This document shows, piece by piece, positions 8,752-17,975 of a stretch of DNA of 64,000 nucleotides (within the stretch, counting starts at the first letter, position 1; each line of letters opens with the position of its first letter). The translations under genes and the position numbers were made by a program. Source of the DNA: Pseudobutyrivibrio sp. ACV-2 (GTDB lineage: Bacteria; Bacillota; Clostridia; Lachnospirales; Lachnospiraceae); the NCBI RefSeq assembly GCF_900107545.1, contig NZ_FNQZ01000012.1, positions 21,031 to 85,030 of the forward strand. The letters are read 5' to 3'. Below the pieces are notes generated by a model. The model made no database searches, had not been told where the DNA came from, and was given only the letters and a program-made list of their open reading frames with translations.

Positions 8752-10531
8752 AGGCTTAAAACTAAATAGAAAATTGACGGCCATCATTCTATTCTTTGTA
8801 GTCATACCAATAGCTCTCCTTAGCGGTGTCATGTTTTACAACATGGAGCAGTCAACCATAAAGGAGAATGTCTCATACCTGTCGTCTACAATGGCCCGAA
8901 GGCAGGACAGTATCAAAAATAACATTGATTCTATAAATATGACTACTCAGTTTTTCCTGTCAGATGAGACTATGAACAGGGTGCTGATAAATGCAAAGGG
9001 GGACGGAACCTACACCACTAAAGAATGGATGCAGATATATCATAATGATGTGGCCGCCCTGGAGCGATTGATAAATACAAACCCTGTATTAGGTGGTGCC
9101 AGATATTATGCATCAACAGACAATGTTCAGGAAATGATGCCTGTCATGTATACTGCATCAAGAATGCAAAGGCAACAGTGGAAAAACATGGCAGATGAAG
9201 GGGGATGGATATTTGATTACACTGACAATCTGTTTTCAGACAGTGACAATACCCCTATGATGGCTCTGATTACACCTATGCGAAATCGTAAATACGGAGA
9301 GCTGGGTATCATCGAAGCTAACATGAAAATGAAAACCATGTTTCCGTCTTTGTACGAAAATGTGCCAAATGAAATAAGCTGTTTTGTTACAGCTGATGAC
9401 AAGGTTATATTTGGTGGGAATACAGACATAGTTGTAAGAGATATAGCTATTGCTTTGGCTGATGAAATGTCTGAGGTGGTCAGTACCGGAGAAATGCCAG
9501 ATATAAAGACCTATTATAGCAAGACTGATAAAAGTGTCATTTCCGGAATGTATATCAATGAGCTTTCCGGTACGCTGGTGTCTGTGGAAAATATTTCCGG
9601 AAGCTTGAATGAAGTGTATCGACAGAGAAATTATTTTGTAGCCTGGATGATAGTAATTTTGGTGCTGCTGTCATTTATCGTGGATTTGGTGGTAAAGCAG
9701 GTGCTAAAGAATTTCTATCAGGTGCTTTACACAATCCGCCAGGTTAGGAAGGGTGATTTATCGGTAAGAGCACCTCGAACCAGCCGCGAGGATGAAATGG
9801 GAGAGCTGGCTCATCAGGTGAATCGGATGCTTGATAATATCCAGACTCTAATGAAGCAAAACATCGATAGAGAGGTATTGGCAAAGGATAGTCAGATTAA
9901 GGCGCTACAAAATCAGATTAACGCTCATTTTATATACAATGTACTGGAATCTATTAAGATGATGGCTGAGATGCAGGAGGAATATGATATTTCGGATTCC
10001 ATCACAAGCCTGGGTAAGCTTTTAAGATATAGTATGAAATGGACCTCCGAGACAGTGCTTGTTTCGGAGGAGCTTGAGTATATTAAAAACTATATGGCGC
10101 TGATTAATCTGAGATTTGATTATGACATAATTTTGTCACTTAATCTTTCAGAGGAGATAATGAGTCAGAGAATTCCGAAAATGTCGCTACAACCTATTAT
10201 CGAAAATGCGATAATTCATGGTGTGGAGGAGATAGCCGAGGATACAACTATTTATATCAAGGGGCTTATCAAGGACGAGGATTACCTGATAGAGATAACG
10301 GATAATGGTAGGGGCATGAATGATGAAGAGCTTGATGTGTTAAAGAAAAAGATTTCAGGCGAAATAACTACAGGGGGCGGTTCTGGAAATGGAATTGGAC
10401 TTAAAAACGTTCAGGACAGACTAAGGATGGCCTTTGGTGAAACATATGGAATAGAGGTAGCTACAAAAGAGGGCTGCTATACAAAGGTGAGTGTCAAAAT
10501 TCCAAGGAGACAAACCGTAAATACGATATAA
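8714..10531 (+). CDS. sensor histidine kinase, YesM type
   Basis: Membrane sensor of about 605 residues. A first membrane segment near residues 22-45 and a second near 312-332 flank a ~270-residue extracellular domain. HAMP, His_kinase (PF06580) and HATPase domains follow. QINAHFIYN carries the phospho-accepting His405 (the usual motif is QINPHFLYN). LQPIIENAIIHG, DNGRGM and GSGNGIGLKN are intact N, D and G boxes. The ATG at 8714 is preferred to that at 8684 because GGAG lies upstream; both overlap the preceding gene. It should phosphorylate the response regulator starting 17 bases downstream in response to an extracellular sugar. Confidence 0.85.
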   Translation: MLLKQRKSWGSIKGLKLNRKLTAIILFFVVIPIALLSGVMFYNMEQSTIKENVSYLSSTMARRQDSIKNNIDSINMTTQFFLSDETMNRVLINAKGDGTYTTKEWMQIYHNDVAALERLINTNPVLGGARYYASTDNVQEMMPVMYTASRMQRQQWKNMADEGGWIFDYTDNLFSDSDNTPMMALITPMRNRKYGELGIIEANMKMKTMFPSLYENVPNEISCFVTADDKVIFGGNTDIVVRDIAIALADEMSEVVSTGEMPDIKTYYSKTDKSVISGMYINELSGTLVSVENISGSLNEVYRQRNYFVAWMIVILVLLSFIVDLVVKQVLKNFYQVLYTIRQVRKGDLSVRAPRTSREDEMGELAHQVNRMLDNIQTLMKQNIDREVLAKDSQIKALQNQINAHFIYNVLESIKMMAEMQEEYDISDSITSLGKLLRYSMKWTSETVLVSEELEYIKNYMALINLRFDYDIILSLNLSEEIMSQRIPKMSLQPIIENAIIHGVEEIAEDTTIYIKGLIKDEDYLIEITDNGRGMNDEELDVLKKKISGEITTGGGSGNGIGLKNVQDRLRMAFGETYGIEVATKEGCYTKVSVKIPRRQTVNTI

Positions 10532-10548
10532 AGGTGTTGAGGTAATGT

Positions 10549-11970
10549 ATGAAAAAGGTTTTAGTAGTAGAAGATGAAAAGCTAATCAGGCAGGGAATAG
10601 CTGCTATGATAAAACGAAGCGGTGTTGCCGTGGAGGAAGTTATTGAATGCAGTAATGGAATAGCAGCTTTGGATGTTTTGTCACAGCAAACTGTGGATGT
10701 TATGTTTACTGATATCCGCATGCCGAAAATGAATGGAATAGAACTGGCACAGGCGGTGCAGGATTTGGATAACCCACCACTTACAGTGGCTATTTCGGGG
10801 TATGATGATTTTTCATATGCAGTAGAAATGATGCGTCATGGAGTCAGAGAGTATATTCTAAAACCAGTGGAGCGCGAAAAGCTTAAAGATGTACTTATGA
10901 AGCTGGATGCTGAGATAAACCATCGCATGGAAGATAAAGAAAAGACTCAGGCCATGGATAATCAGCTTCTGAAATATATGCTTCAGGACAAGGATTTGTC
11001 AGTTGAGGATGTGGTACTGGTATCTGAAAAGCTGGATAGTGAAGTGGGCCCTGAATATATGGTGGTAGTAGCTACAGAGGATGCTTTGCTTAAAACACCT
11101 GTTGGAATTACACTTAATGCTGTCCATGGGGGGAATGTTTTCATAGTGCCTCCTGAAAGCATAGAGGAAATAGAAAACACCCGATATATGGGTGTCAGTG
11201 AGAAATGCTCTGGAGCAGGGGAGCTAAAGATTGCATATGAGCAGGCCTTTTTAAGACGGGTGGAAGCCTTTATGCAAAATATCAGTGTAGTGGATTGCAA
11301 GCTGCCAGAGGTTCCAGAAGAACTGAAAAAAGTGGCATTAAAGCTTGCGGAAGAAAGTGCTGTGAAAGCCAGAGTGCAACTGGTGGGAACCGATAGGGAC
11401 AAAGATCTAAAGCAGGAATGGAATGGATTTTTTATAGCTGCTTCAAGGGGACAAATTGAACCGGATGTATTTTTAGAGGCTATAAATGTATTTGTAAATG
11501 AATTTACAAACATCTATAAATTAAAAGTTTTAGATGAGCTTGCCTCACCTTTAAAGATAGATTGCCTTGATTCCTACAGAGAAAAATTTATGAGCTTTTT
11601 GCTTCAGATGCAGACTAAAATTCAGGATGATAGTGATGTGGATGTTACTGCAGCTAAGATTCAAGAGGCAGTTTCTTATATAAATGAAAATTATGCTACG
11701 GATTTGAATATGGCGGTGGTCAGCAATCATATTTCTATGAACTACTCACTGTTTTCTGCTGAATTCAAAAATTATACCGGCACCAATTTTGTAAATTATG
11801 TAAAAGATTTGCGTATGAATGAAGCCAAAAAGCTACTGATTGAGACTGATTTAAAAGTAAACGAAATATCTGCAAAGGTAGGCTATGACAATGAAAAGCA
11901 TTTTATGAAAAGCTTTAAGGTATATGCCGGAGTTTCACCTAGTGAATATAGAAAGAATGCCATGAGATAA
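10549..11970 (+). CDS. response regulator, receiver plus AraC HTH (YesN type)
   Basis: 473-residue response regulator. The receiver domain has the acidic pair in VEDEK, the phosphorylation site Asp55 in FTDIRMPKMNG, and the conserved Lys in ILKPVE. A ~250-residue middle region has no motif I recognise. The C-terminal ~100 residues form an AraC double helix-turn-helix ending KVGYDNEKHFMKSFKVYAG. It probably activates the upstream oligosaccharide genes when phosphorylated by the adjacent kinase. A strong terminator follows. Confidence 0.88.
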   Translation: MKKVLVVEDEKLIRQGIAAMIKRSGVAVEEVIECSNGIAALDVLSQQTVDVMFTDIRMPKMNGIELAQAVQDLDNPPLTVAISGYDDFSYAVEMMRHGVREYILKPVEREKLKDVLMKLDAEINHRMEDKEKTQAMDNQLLKYMLQDKDLSVEDVVLVSEKLDSEVGPEYMVVVATEDALLKTPVGITLNAVHGGNVFIVPPESIEEIENTRYMGVSEKCSGAGELKIAYEQAFLRRVEAFMQNISVVDCKLPEVPEELKKVALKLAEESAVKARVQLVGTDRDKDLKQEWNGFFIAASRGQIEPDVFLEAINVFVNEFTNIYKLKVLDELASPLKIDCLDSYREKFMSFLLQMQTKIQDDSDVDVTAAKIQEAVSYINENYATDLNMAVVSNHISMNYSLFSAEFKNYTGTNFVNYVKDLRMNEAKKLLIETDLKVNEISAKVGYDNEKHFMKSFKVYAGVSPSEYRKNAMR

Positions 11971-11973
11971 AAT

Positions 11974-12012
11974 ATATGCCAGCCTGAAGTATAGGCTGGC
12001 ATATTGTTTTTT
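11974..12012 (+). terminator. rho-independent terminator
   Basis: 12-bp perfect stem ATATGCCAGCCT (11974-11985) / AGGCTGGCATAT (11993-12004), then TGTTTTTTAT. It ends the two-component operon and faces the converging minus-strand gene at 12020. Confidence 0.85.
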
Positions 12013-12019
12013 ATCACAA

Positions 12020-12226
12020 CTATAATTTAGGATTTTCCCTAACTTTTTTGGCCTCCTCATTAATCATTTCCTCGTATCCTGTTAGTGCAGCAAATGGCGC
12101 AAACTGAGCCGCACGGTCATAAAGACTCATGTGGGGATGCGTTAATGATTGATGATGAGGCATATCAATAATATCTGCGTATACAATTCTAGGATCTGGT
12201 TCGTTACCGGTTATTCCTTTAGACAA
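12020..12226 (-). CDS. small conserved protein linked to Y-family polymerase
   Basis: 68-residue protein with a conserved block around LYDRAAQFAPFAALTGYEEMI. In Firmicutes, short proteins of this kind are often encoded right after UmuC/DinB-like polymerases, as here (23-base gap, same strand). The start is TTG at 12226, with GGGAG seven bases upstream. Function is not known; a role beside the polymerase in the SOS response is inferred only from context. Confidence 0.65.
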   Translation of the reverse strand: MSKGITGNEPDPRIVYADIIDMPHHQSLTHPHMSLYDRAAQFAPFAALTGYEEMINEEAKKVRENPKL

Positions 12227-12249
12227 ATTCTAATCTCCCATATATATAT

Positions 12250-13839
12250 TTATTCTCCAGAGCTATGGCCGCCGACTTGCTTATTGCGTTTCATGGTCAT
12301 AGCACCCTCCTGGAGATTCATTCCTTTTAATACAGCGTTTTTGCCAAACTTTTCATGCATGGCAAGGGTGGCTTTTTGTAACTTACGCTCTTTTTCGTCA
12401 GCTGCTTTCTCGGCTTCTTTTTCCTTTTCCAAAGCATCATAATCAGTAAATAAATCCATTTGGAATGGTTCATCAGCAGGTATTTCACTGATGGGAATCA
12501 GATTGCAGGCCACTATAGTAATTCTTCTGACTAGAAGTGAAGGGTCGATGATGCTGTCGAAAAGCTCTACCATGACTTCCATTATGCGGGATGTGGAACT
12601 GGTCCAACGGTCGATATTGCCTGTGCCATGTGCATGATAAGGCATTGGACGACCAAAATGGTCTGTAGTAACTTTTCCTTTGTAGCGTATGTCGGTGCCC
12701 TTTATTTTGAAAGTGGAATCGTTTATGCTAAAGCCCTTGTGGTCGTATTCAAGACTTTCTCTGTCATAGCCTATAGTCAGCTCTATTTTTTTAGTGACTA
12801 AATCCTTTTTCACTAAATCAAGAACTAGTAGTTCGGTCATTTCTTTTACTATGAGCTTTGCATCATCAGCTGCGTATGGCTCCATAAGCACCTGACCGCT
12901 GGAGATACTGTTGGTTTGAGGCTTGTAGGATTTGATGGTTGATATTTCAGTAGGTTCCCAGCCCCAGGCATGGTCTATTAAAAGCTCTGCATTTATCCCA
13001 AGTGTATCATATAGTTTATCTTCATTGATGACACTCATTCTGGCGATGTCACCCATGGTAAATAGACCAAGGCCTGCCATTCTTTTGGAAATGCCTGCAC
13101 CTACTCTCCAAAAGTCTGTAAGTGGCTCATGACACCATAGCTTTTCTCGGTAGCTTTTCTCATCTAATTCAGCTATTCGCACTCCATTTTCATCGGCTTG
13201 AACGTGCTTTGCCTCAATGTCCATGGCGACCTTTGCAAGATATAGATTGGTGCCTATGCCAGCGGTGGCTGTAATGTTTGTTTCTTTTAGCACATCTAGT
13301 ATCATTTTCATGGCAAGCTCTCTGGCTGTACAGGAGTAAGTATTTAGATAGCTGGTGACATCGATAAAACATTCATCGATTGAATAAACATGGATGTCTT
13401 CATCTGAAACATATTTAAGATAGATAGAAAAAATCTTTGTGGAAACCTCCTCATAGCGCTTCATACGAGGTGGCGCTGTGATGTAGTCTAATTCCAGTGA
13501 AGGGTCTGATTCTAGTTCAATGGCATTAACAGAGGAATCACGAAATCCATATCTTCCAGTGGAAGGATCCTGTTGAAGAAGCCCTAGAGACATGGCCTTA
13601 TTGAAACGTTTGGCGTTTACCTCTTTCACCTTTTGTACTACTTCAAAAAGCCTGGCTCTACCTGAAATACCGTGGGCCTTTAGAGAGGGACTAACTGCTA
13701 GGCATATGGTCTTTTCTGTGCGGGAAGAGTCAGCTACTACAAGATTGGTGGTGAGTGGGTCTAGCCCCCTGTCCATAAGCTCACAGGATGCATAAAAGGA
13801 CTTTAAATCAATGGCAATGTAAGTGTGGATTTTTTCCAT
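12250..13839 (-). CDS. Y-family translesion DNA polymerase (UmuC/DinB-like)
   Basis: 529 residues. The N-terminus AIDLKSFYASCE is the first catalytic Asp block of Y-family polymerases, and YSIDECFIDVT near residue 150 supplies the second Asp-Glu pair. GIGTNLYLAKVAMD, a helix-hairpin-helix region near residues 235-280 and a little-finger domain follow. The C-terminus has a Lys/Glu-rich helix (EKEKEAEKAADEKERKL). An AAAGGAG site precedes the start. It copies damaged templates at low fidelity. A probable LexA box upstream fits SOS control. Confidence 0.88.
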   Translation of the reverse strand: MEKIHTYIAIDLKSFYASCELMDRGLDPLTTNLVVADSSRTEKTICLAVSPSLKAHGISGRARLFEVVQKVKEVNAKRFNKAMSLGLLQQDPSTGRYGFRDSSVNAIELESDPSLELDYITAPPRMKRYEEVSTKIFSIYLKYVSDEDIHVYSIDECFIDVTSYLNTYSCTARELAMKMILDVLKETNITATAGIGTNLYLAKVAMDIEAKHVQADENGVRIAELDEKSYREKLWCHEPLTDFWRVGAGISKRMAGLGLFTMGDIARMSVINEDKLYDTLGINAELLIDHAWGWEPTEISTIKSYKPQTNSISSGQVLMEPYAADDAKLIVKEMTELLVLDLVKKDLVTKKIELTIGYDRESLEYDHKGFSINDSTFKIKGTDIRYKGKVTTDHFGRPMPYHAHGTGNIDRWTSSTSRIMEVMVELFDSIIDPSLLVRRITIVACNLIPISEIPADEPFQMDLFTDYDALEKEKEAEKAADEKERKLQKATLAMHEKFGKNAVLKGMNLQEGAMTMKRNKQVGGHSSGE

Positions 13840-13875
13840 ATTGATTTAGACTCCTTTCGTATTGCTGGCAAAATA

Positions 13876-13889
13876 AGAACATACTTTCG
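13876..13889 (-). promoter_or_regulatory. probable LexA (SOS) box
   Basis: Read on the minus strand the 14-mer is CGAAAGTATGTTCT, matching the Gram-positive LexA consensus CGAACATATGTTCG at 11 of 14 positions. It lies about 40 bases upstream of the polymerase start, where LexA would overlap the promoter. Confidence 0.6.
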
Positions 13890-14002
13890 CTCATGATAAT
13901 TTATGATACAGTGTAAAATACTTTTGGTCAAGAGTGGTGGAAAAAATTGATTGAATGCAATATAATGGCTACACAAGATGGATACTTATAGGAGGAACCA
14001 GA

Positions 14003-14980
14003 ATGATAAAAGTAGGTATTTTAGGATATGGAAATTTAGGTAGAGGAGTGGAAGCTGCGGTAACACTTAGCGAGGATATGGAACTTGTAGCTATCTACAC
14101 TAGAAGAGATCCAAAGACAGTTACAGTAAAGACAAATGTACCAGTTAAATCTACAGATGATTTGGATACTGGAAAGGAAGATATTGATGTGCTTGTTATC
14201 TGTGGTGGTAGCGCTACAGATTTACCAGAAATGACACCAAAGTATGCTGCTCTTTATAATGTAATCGATTCATTTGATACTCATGCTAGAATTCCAGAGC
14301 ATTTTGCAAATGTAGAAAAGGCTTCAAAGGCTGCTGGAAAGATTGGTCTTATTTCTTGTGGTTGGGATCCAGGTATGTTCTCATTGAATCGTCTTTATGC
14401 TACATCTATTTTACCAAAGGGTGAGGCATATACATTCTGGGGCAAGGGTGTAAGCCAGGGACATTCAGACGCTATTCGTCGTATCGAAGGTGTTGTAGAT
14501 GCAAGACAGTATACAGTACCAGTTCCAGAGGCACTTGAGCGAGTAAGAAAGGGAGAAAATCCAGAGCTTACAACTAGAGAGAAGCACACAAGAGAGTGCT
14601 ATGTAGTAGTGGAAGAGGGTGCTGATAAGGCACGTATTGAAAAGGAAATCAAAGAGATGCCTAACTATTTCGCTGACTATGACACTACAGTAAACTTTAT
14701 CTCAGCTGAAGAGCTTAAGAAGAATCACAGCGGTCTTCCTCATGGTGGTAGCGTAATCTACACTGGTGAGACAGGATTTGATGGAAATAAGCATGTAATC
14801 GAATACAGCTTGAACCTTGATTCAAACCCAGAGTTTACAGGTGCTGTTTTAACAGCATATGCAAGAGCCGTATCACGTCTCAACAATGAGGGGGTTACTG
14901 GAGCAAAGACAGTTTTCGATATTGCACCAGCATATCTTTCACCTGTTGCAGCTGATGAGCTTAGAGCACATTTCCTTTAA
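14003..14980 (+). CDS. ddh: meso-diaminopimelate dehydrogenase
   Basis: 325-residue NADPH-dependent enzyme that reductively aminates tetrahydrodipicolinate to meso-diaminopimelate in one step (the dehydrogenase branch of lysine and peptidoglycan synthesis). The N-terminal Rossmann motif is VGILGYGNLGRGVE. SCGWDPGMFSLNRLY and PHGGSVIYTGETG are typical substrate-domain segments. The ATG at 14003 is chosen because AGGAGG lies just before it; the frame opens 16 codons earlier, over a TATAAT (13961-13966) that is probably the -10 element. Single gene closed by a terminator. Confidence 0.92.
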   Translation: MIKVGILGYGNLGRGVEAAVTLSEDMELVAIYTRRDPKTVTVKTNVPVKSTDDLDTGKEDIDVLVICGGSATDLPEMTPKYAALYNVIDSFDTHARIPEHFANVEKASKAAGKIGLISCGWDPGMFSLNRLYATSILPKGEAYTFWGKGVSQGHSDAIRRIEGVVDARQYTVPVPEALERVRKGENPELTTREKHTRECYVVVEEGADKARIEKEIKEMPNYFADYDTTVNFISAEELKKNHSGLPHGGSVIYTGETGFDGNKHVIEYSLNLDSNPEFTGAVLTAYARAVSRLNNEGVTGAKTVFDIAPAYLSPVAADELRAHFL

Positions 14981-15004
14981 TATTTAAAATAATTGCTTAA
15001 ATAA

Positions 15005-15050
15005 AAGGCATCGCCGGACTTGTAACAGTCACTGGCGATGCCTTATTTGT
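15005..15050. terminator. bidirectional terminator between ddh and GH13 gene
   Basis: Stem AAGGCATCGCC (15005-15015) / GGCGATGCCTT (15034-15044) with T-rich flanks on both strands. It serves the converging genes. Confidence 0.8.
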
Positions 15051-15059
15051 TGTAAAAGA

Positions 15060-16733
15060 TTATAATTCAATAATTAATAATTCATAGCCTGATAATTGTA
15101 CGGTAGTATTAAAATCAAGGCTTCGATTAGTATTACTTAACAGAATTTTCTTTGCAGCACTAGGTAGAACTACCTTCTGAGGATCATTTTGATAGTTGGC
15201 AATGATAAGCATATTCTTATCTAACTTTCTAGTATAGGCTAAAAGATTTTTCTGTTCCTGCATGTATGGCTCAAATGTGCCATACACCAGTGTGTTTGAG
15301 TACTCAGCGGATTTACGAAGCTTAATCATTTCCTTGTAGAAATGGAAAACTGAATTCTCATCTGCTTGTTGAGACTGCAGATTAATCTTTTTATAGTTTG
15401 GGTTTAGCATTAGCCAAGGCTCACCTTCTGTGAAACCTGCATTTTTATTTGCAGACCATTGAAAAGGAGAGCGCGCGTTGTCGCGAGACTGGAAGGCAAG
15501 CTGGGCTAATGCCTGTTCATCTGTGAAACCGTGCTTGATTAATGCATCATAAATATCTGCATTGGCACAGTCGTCCAGATCACTCAAGGAGGAAATATGA
15601 GCATAGTTTTCCATACCGATTTCCTGGCCTTGATATAAAAATGGTAGTCCTGGAATGAAGAAGTAAGAACCAGCTATCATTTTTTTACTTTTATCAGATA
15701 AATCTGAAGCAGGAATATATCTGCTTACACCACGAGGCTGGTCGTGGTTTTCAATAATATTTGACAAAAATCCGATGCCTTCAACTCTCTTATGAGCGGC
15801 AAATATGGCATTTTTATAAGCTTCCCCTGTGATTAATGAAGGGTCCATCCATCCATTTTCATTTGTACCTAGAAGAGAGGTTGAAAAATCAAACATGGAA
15901 GAAAAATATCCGTTATCTCCGATAAAGTCAGTAAGCTCTTCATCTTTTTCGTTAAATACTTCTCCGACAGAAAATGCTTTATATTTGCGGAAGGTTTCAT
16001 TCGCCATCTCATCTAGAAATTCTCCGATTCCTGTAGCTTCCGCAAGCATATTGTTGATTGAAGAAAGACCATCATCTCTATCTTCAGGATAGTTGCTAAA
16101 TGGGAGTTTCTTTTTGATGTTAATAATGGCATCGATTCTAAAACCGGCGATGCCTCTATCAAGCCACCAGTTAATCATCTTGTACACTTCCTTGCGAAGC
16201 TCAGGATTCTCCCAGTTCAGGTCAGGTTGTTTTTTGTGGAACACATGAAGATACACCTTATCCTCATGGCCAGGTAGTGGTTCCCAGCAGTTGCCGCCAA
16301 AATAGCTTCGCCAATTACATGGTAAAGGCTGACCTGGCTTGTGGTCCTCTATATAGAAAAATTTTCCGTAGTACCCGTCAGGGTCCTCGCAGGCTTTTTT
16401 AAACCATTCGTGTTCGTCAGAGCAGTGGTTTACAACAAGGTCCATGACTATACCGATACCGCGTTTTTTGCCTTCTGCTATAAGCTCATCTAAATCTTCA
16501 AGAGTGCCAAAGCGTGGGTCAATATTATAATAGTCAGATATGTCATAGCCCTGGTCTGCCAGAGGAGACTGGTATATAGGAGAAAGCCATAGAATGTCTA
16601 TGCCCAGGTCCTTGAGATAATCAAGTTTGTTAATTATTCCCCTGATGTCACCAATGCCATCGCCATTGCTATCTGAAAAACTTTTTGGATAAATTTGATA
16701 TGCTACTTTTTCGTGCCACCATTGATGTTTCAT
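15060..16733 (-). CDS. GH13 alpha-glucosidase (oligo-1,6-glucosidase type)
   Basis: 557-residue cytoplasmic GH13 enzyme that hydrolyses alpha-glucosides or isomalto-oligosaccharides. It begins WWHEKVAYQIYPKSF, as in oligo-1,6-glucosidases. Catalytic segments are GFRIDAI (nucleophile Asp), SVGEVFN (acid/base Glu) and ENHDQPR (transition-state Asp). DSNGDGIGD is the calcium-binding loop. It is a paralogue of the GH13 gene at 17976 with the same layout. It is divergent from the LacI gene and shares the intergenic operator at 16801, so it is probably repressed by that protein. Confidence 0.9.
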   Translation of the reverse strand: MKHQWWHEKVAYQIYPKSFSDSNGDGIGDIRGIINKLDYLKDLGIDILWLSPIYQSPLADQGYDISDYYNIDPRFGTLEDLDELIAEGKKRGIGIVMDLVVNHCSDEHEWFKKACEDPDGYYGKFFYIEDHKPGQPLPCNWRSYFGGNCWEPLPGHEDKVYLHVFHKKQPDLNWENPELRKEVYKMINWWLDRGIAGFRIDAIINIKKKLPFSNYPEDRDDGLSSINNMLAEATGIGEFLDEMANETFRKYKAFSVGEVFNEKDEELTDFIGDNGYFSSMFDFSTSLLGTNENGWMDPSLITGEAYKNAIFAAHKRVEGIGFLSNIIENHDQPRGVSRYIPASDLSDKSKKMIAGSYFFIPGLPFLYQGQEIGMENYAHISSLSDLDDCANADIYDALIKHGFTDEQALAQLAFQSRDNARSPFQWSANKNAGFTEGEPWLMLNPNYKKINLQSQQADENSVFHFYKEMIKLRKSAEYSNTLVYGTFEPYMQEQKNLLAYTRKLDKNMLIIANYQNDPQKVVLPSAAKKILLSNTNRSLDFNTTVQLSGYELLIIEL

Positions 16734-16785
16734 AGTTTTGCCCCCAATTTACAAAATTAACTAAAAAGAGAGTAACATAAAAATG

Positions 16786-16814
16786 TTGACAGTAAAACAA
16801 GTTACGCGTATAAC
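16786..16814 (+). promoter_or_regulatory. LacI-gene promoter with overlapping operator
   Basis: TTGACA (16786-16791), 17-bp spacer, TATAAC (16809-16814). The near-palindrome GTTACGCGTATAAC (16801-16814) covers the -10 box, so the regulator should repress its own gene. The same motif occurs twice before the GH13 operon at 17976. Confidence 0.7.
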
Positions 16815-16838
16815 TAAAAATCATAAGGAGGGGGAATT

Positions 16839-17852
16839 ATGGTTAGGATAAAAGATATAGCAGAAACTTGTGGGGTAAGCACTGCTACTGTTTCTTACGT
16901 AATTCATGGAAAATATGAGAAGGTATCGCCCCAGGTGAGAGCTCGTATTGAAAAAGAAATCGAAAGCAGCGGATACATTACTAATCAAATGGCGGTGAAT
17001 TTGGTCAGCAAAAGTTCAGGTCTTATCGGGATTGCGGTTATGAATGGTTGTCCCGAAAAAAACATAATGGGGGACCCATATTTTAGTGTGCTGTTTTCTT
17101 ATCTCCAGGCAGAATTCAGAAAAAAAGACAAATATATTTTGATTATTCCAGATCAATCTCCAGAGAGAATAGTTAAGGATGCGTTGCGTTGGAATTTGGA
17201 TGGGCTTATTTTATGTAATTATAAAAAAGAGAATATGGTGTGTATAAGCCAGGAGTTTATGCGACCAATCGTTATGATAGATGCATCTTTTGTACATGAG
17301 TACGATAAGCTGGTTCAGATATTTGTAGACGATTATGATGGGGGATATCAGGTAGGAAAATATTTTGCATCTCTTGGTCACAAAAATGTAGCAATGATAG
17401 ATGATAATGATGAGGAGGCTACCAGACACAGATGGCGTGGTTTCGAGCAGGCATATCTAGATAGTGGGATTAAAATTGATGAGGAATCGCATATAATCAT
17501 CAATGTAAATGAGGAGCCACTGCTTGATGGTTTTAAAAGGACCTATCGGGACATTGAAAATAAAACAGCTGTATTTTGTATTTCTGATTTTGTGGCATTA
17601 AAACTTATTAAGTTCCTAAAATCTAAGGGAAAGTTGGTTCCCCAAGATATCTCTATCGCAGGTTACGATGATATTTTATATTCTTCTCTTGTGGACAATG
17701 AGCTTACAACTATTCGACAAAATATGGAGTTGAAAGCTCAAAAAGCAGTAGAAAGTATGATAAGAATGATTGACAAAAAGCCAGTGGATCATTACATAAA
17801 GCTTCCTGTTGAACTGGTTGTCAGAGACTCCTGCAAGGCTATTGTGAAATAG
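16839..17852 (+). CDS. LacI-family regulator of alpha-glucoside genes
   Basis: 337 residues. The N-terminal LacI helix-turn-helix is MVRIKDIAETCGVSTATVSY, followed by a hinge and a periplasmic-binding-protein-like effector domain ending in ISIAGYDDILYSSLVDNELT. AGGAGGGGG precedes the start. It lies between two GH13 genes and an ABC transporter, so it most likely senses maltose- or isomaltose-type sugars and binds the GTTAT..ATAAC sites at 16801, 17891 and 17947. Confidence 0.87.
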   Translation: MVRIKDIAETCGVSTATVSYVIHGKYEKVSPQVRARIEKEIESSGYITNQMAVNLVSKSSGLIGIAVMNGCPEKNIMGDPYFSVLFSYLQAEFRKKDKYILIIPDQSPERIVKDALRWNLDGLILCNYKKENMVCISQEFMRPIVMIDASFVHEYDKLVQIFVDDYDGGYQVGKYFASLGHKNVAMIDDNDEEATRHRWRGFEQAYLDSGIKIDEESHIIINVNEEPLLDGFKRTYRDIENKTAVFCISDFVALKLIKFLKSKGKLVPQDISIAGYDDILYSSLVDNELTTIRQNMELKAQKAVESMIRMIDKKPVDHYIKLPVELVVRDSCKAIVK

Positions 17853-17890
17853 TCATAAAACAAATTAGAGAAATATGTAACAAGTTCATA

Positions 17891-17960
17891 GTTATGTGCA
17901 TAACCTTTGACCCAGTCCTCCGACTGGGTTAATTTTTTATTAGATAGTTATTCGTATAAC
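17891..17960 (+). promoter_or_regulatory. two operators flanking a terminator hairpin before the GH13 operon
   Basis: Operator copies are GTTATGTGCATAAC (17891-17904) and GTTATTCGTATAAC (17947-17960). Between them, ACCCAGTC (17910-17917) / GACTGGGT (17922-17929) followed by AATTTTTTAT forms a terminator. It may simply end the LacI message; if transcription starts at the first site it would instead act as an attenuator. TATAAC inside the second copy is a possible -10. Confidence 0.6.
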
Positions 17961-17975
17961 TAAGGAGGTCATGAA

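Noticed and set aside
10983..11513. 176-codon minus-strand frame
   Set aside because: Shadow inside the response-regulator gene; no homology-like motifs or ribosome site.
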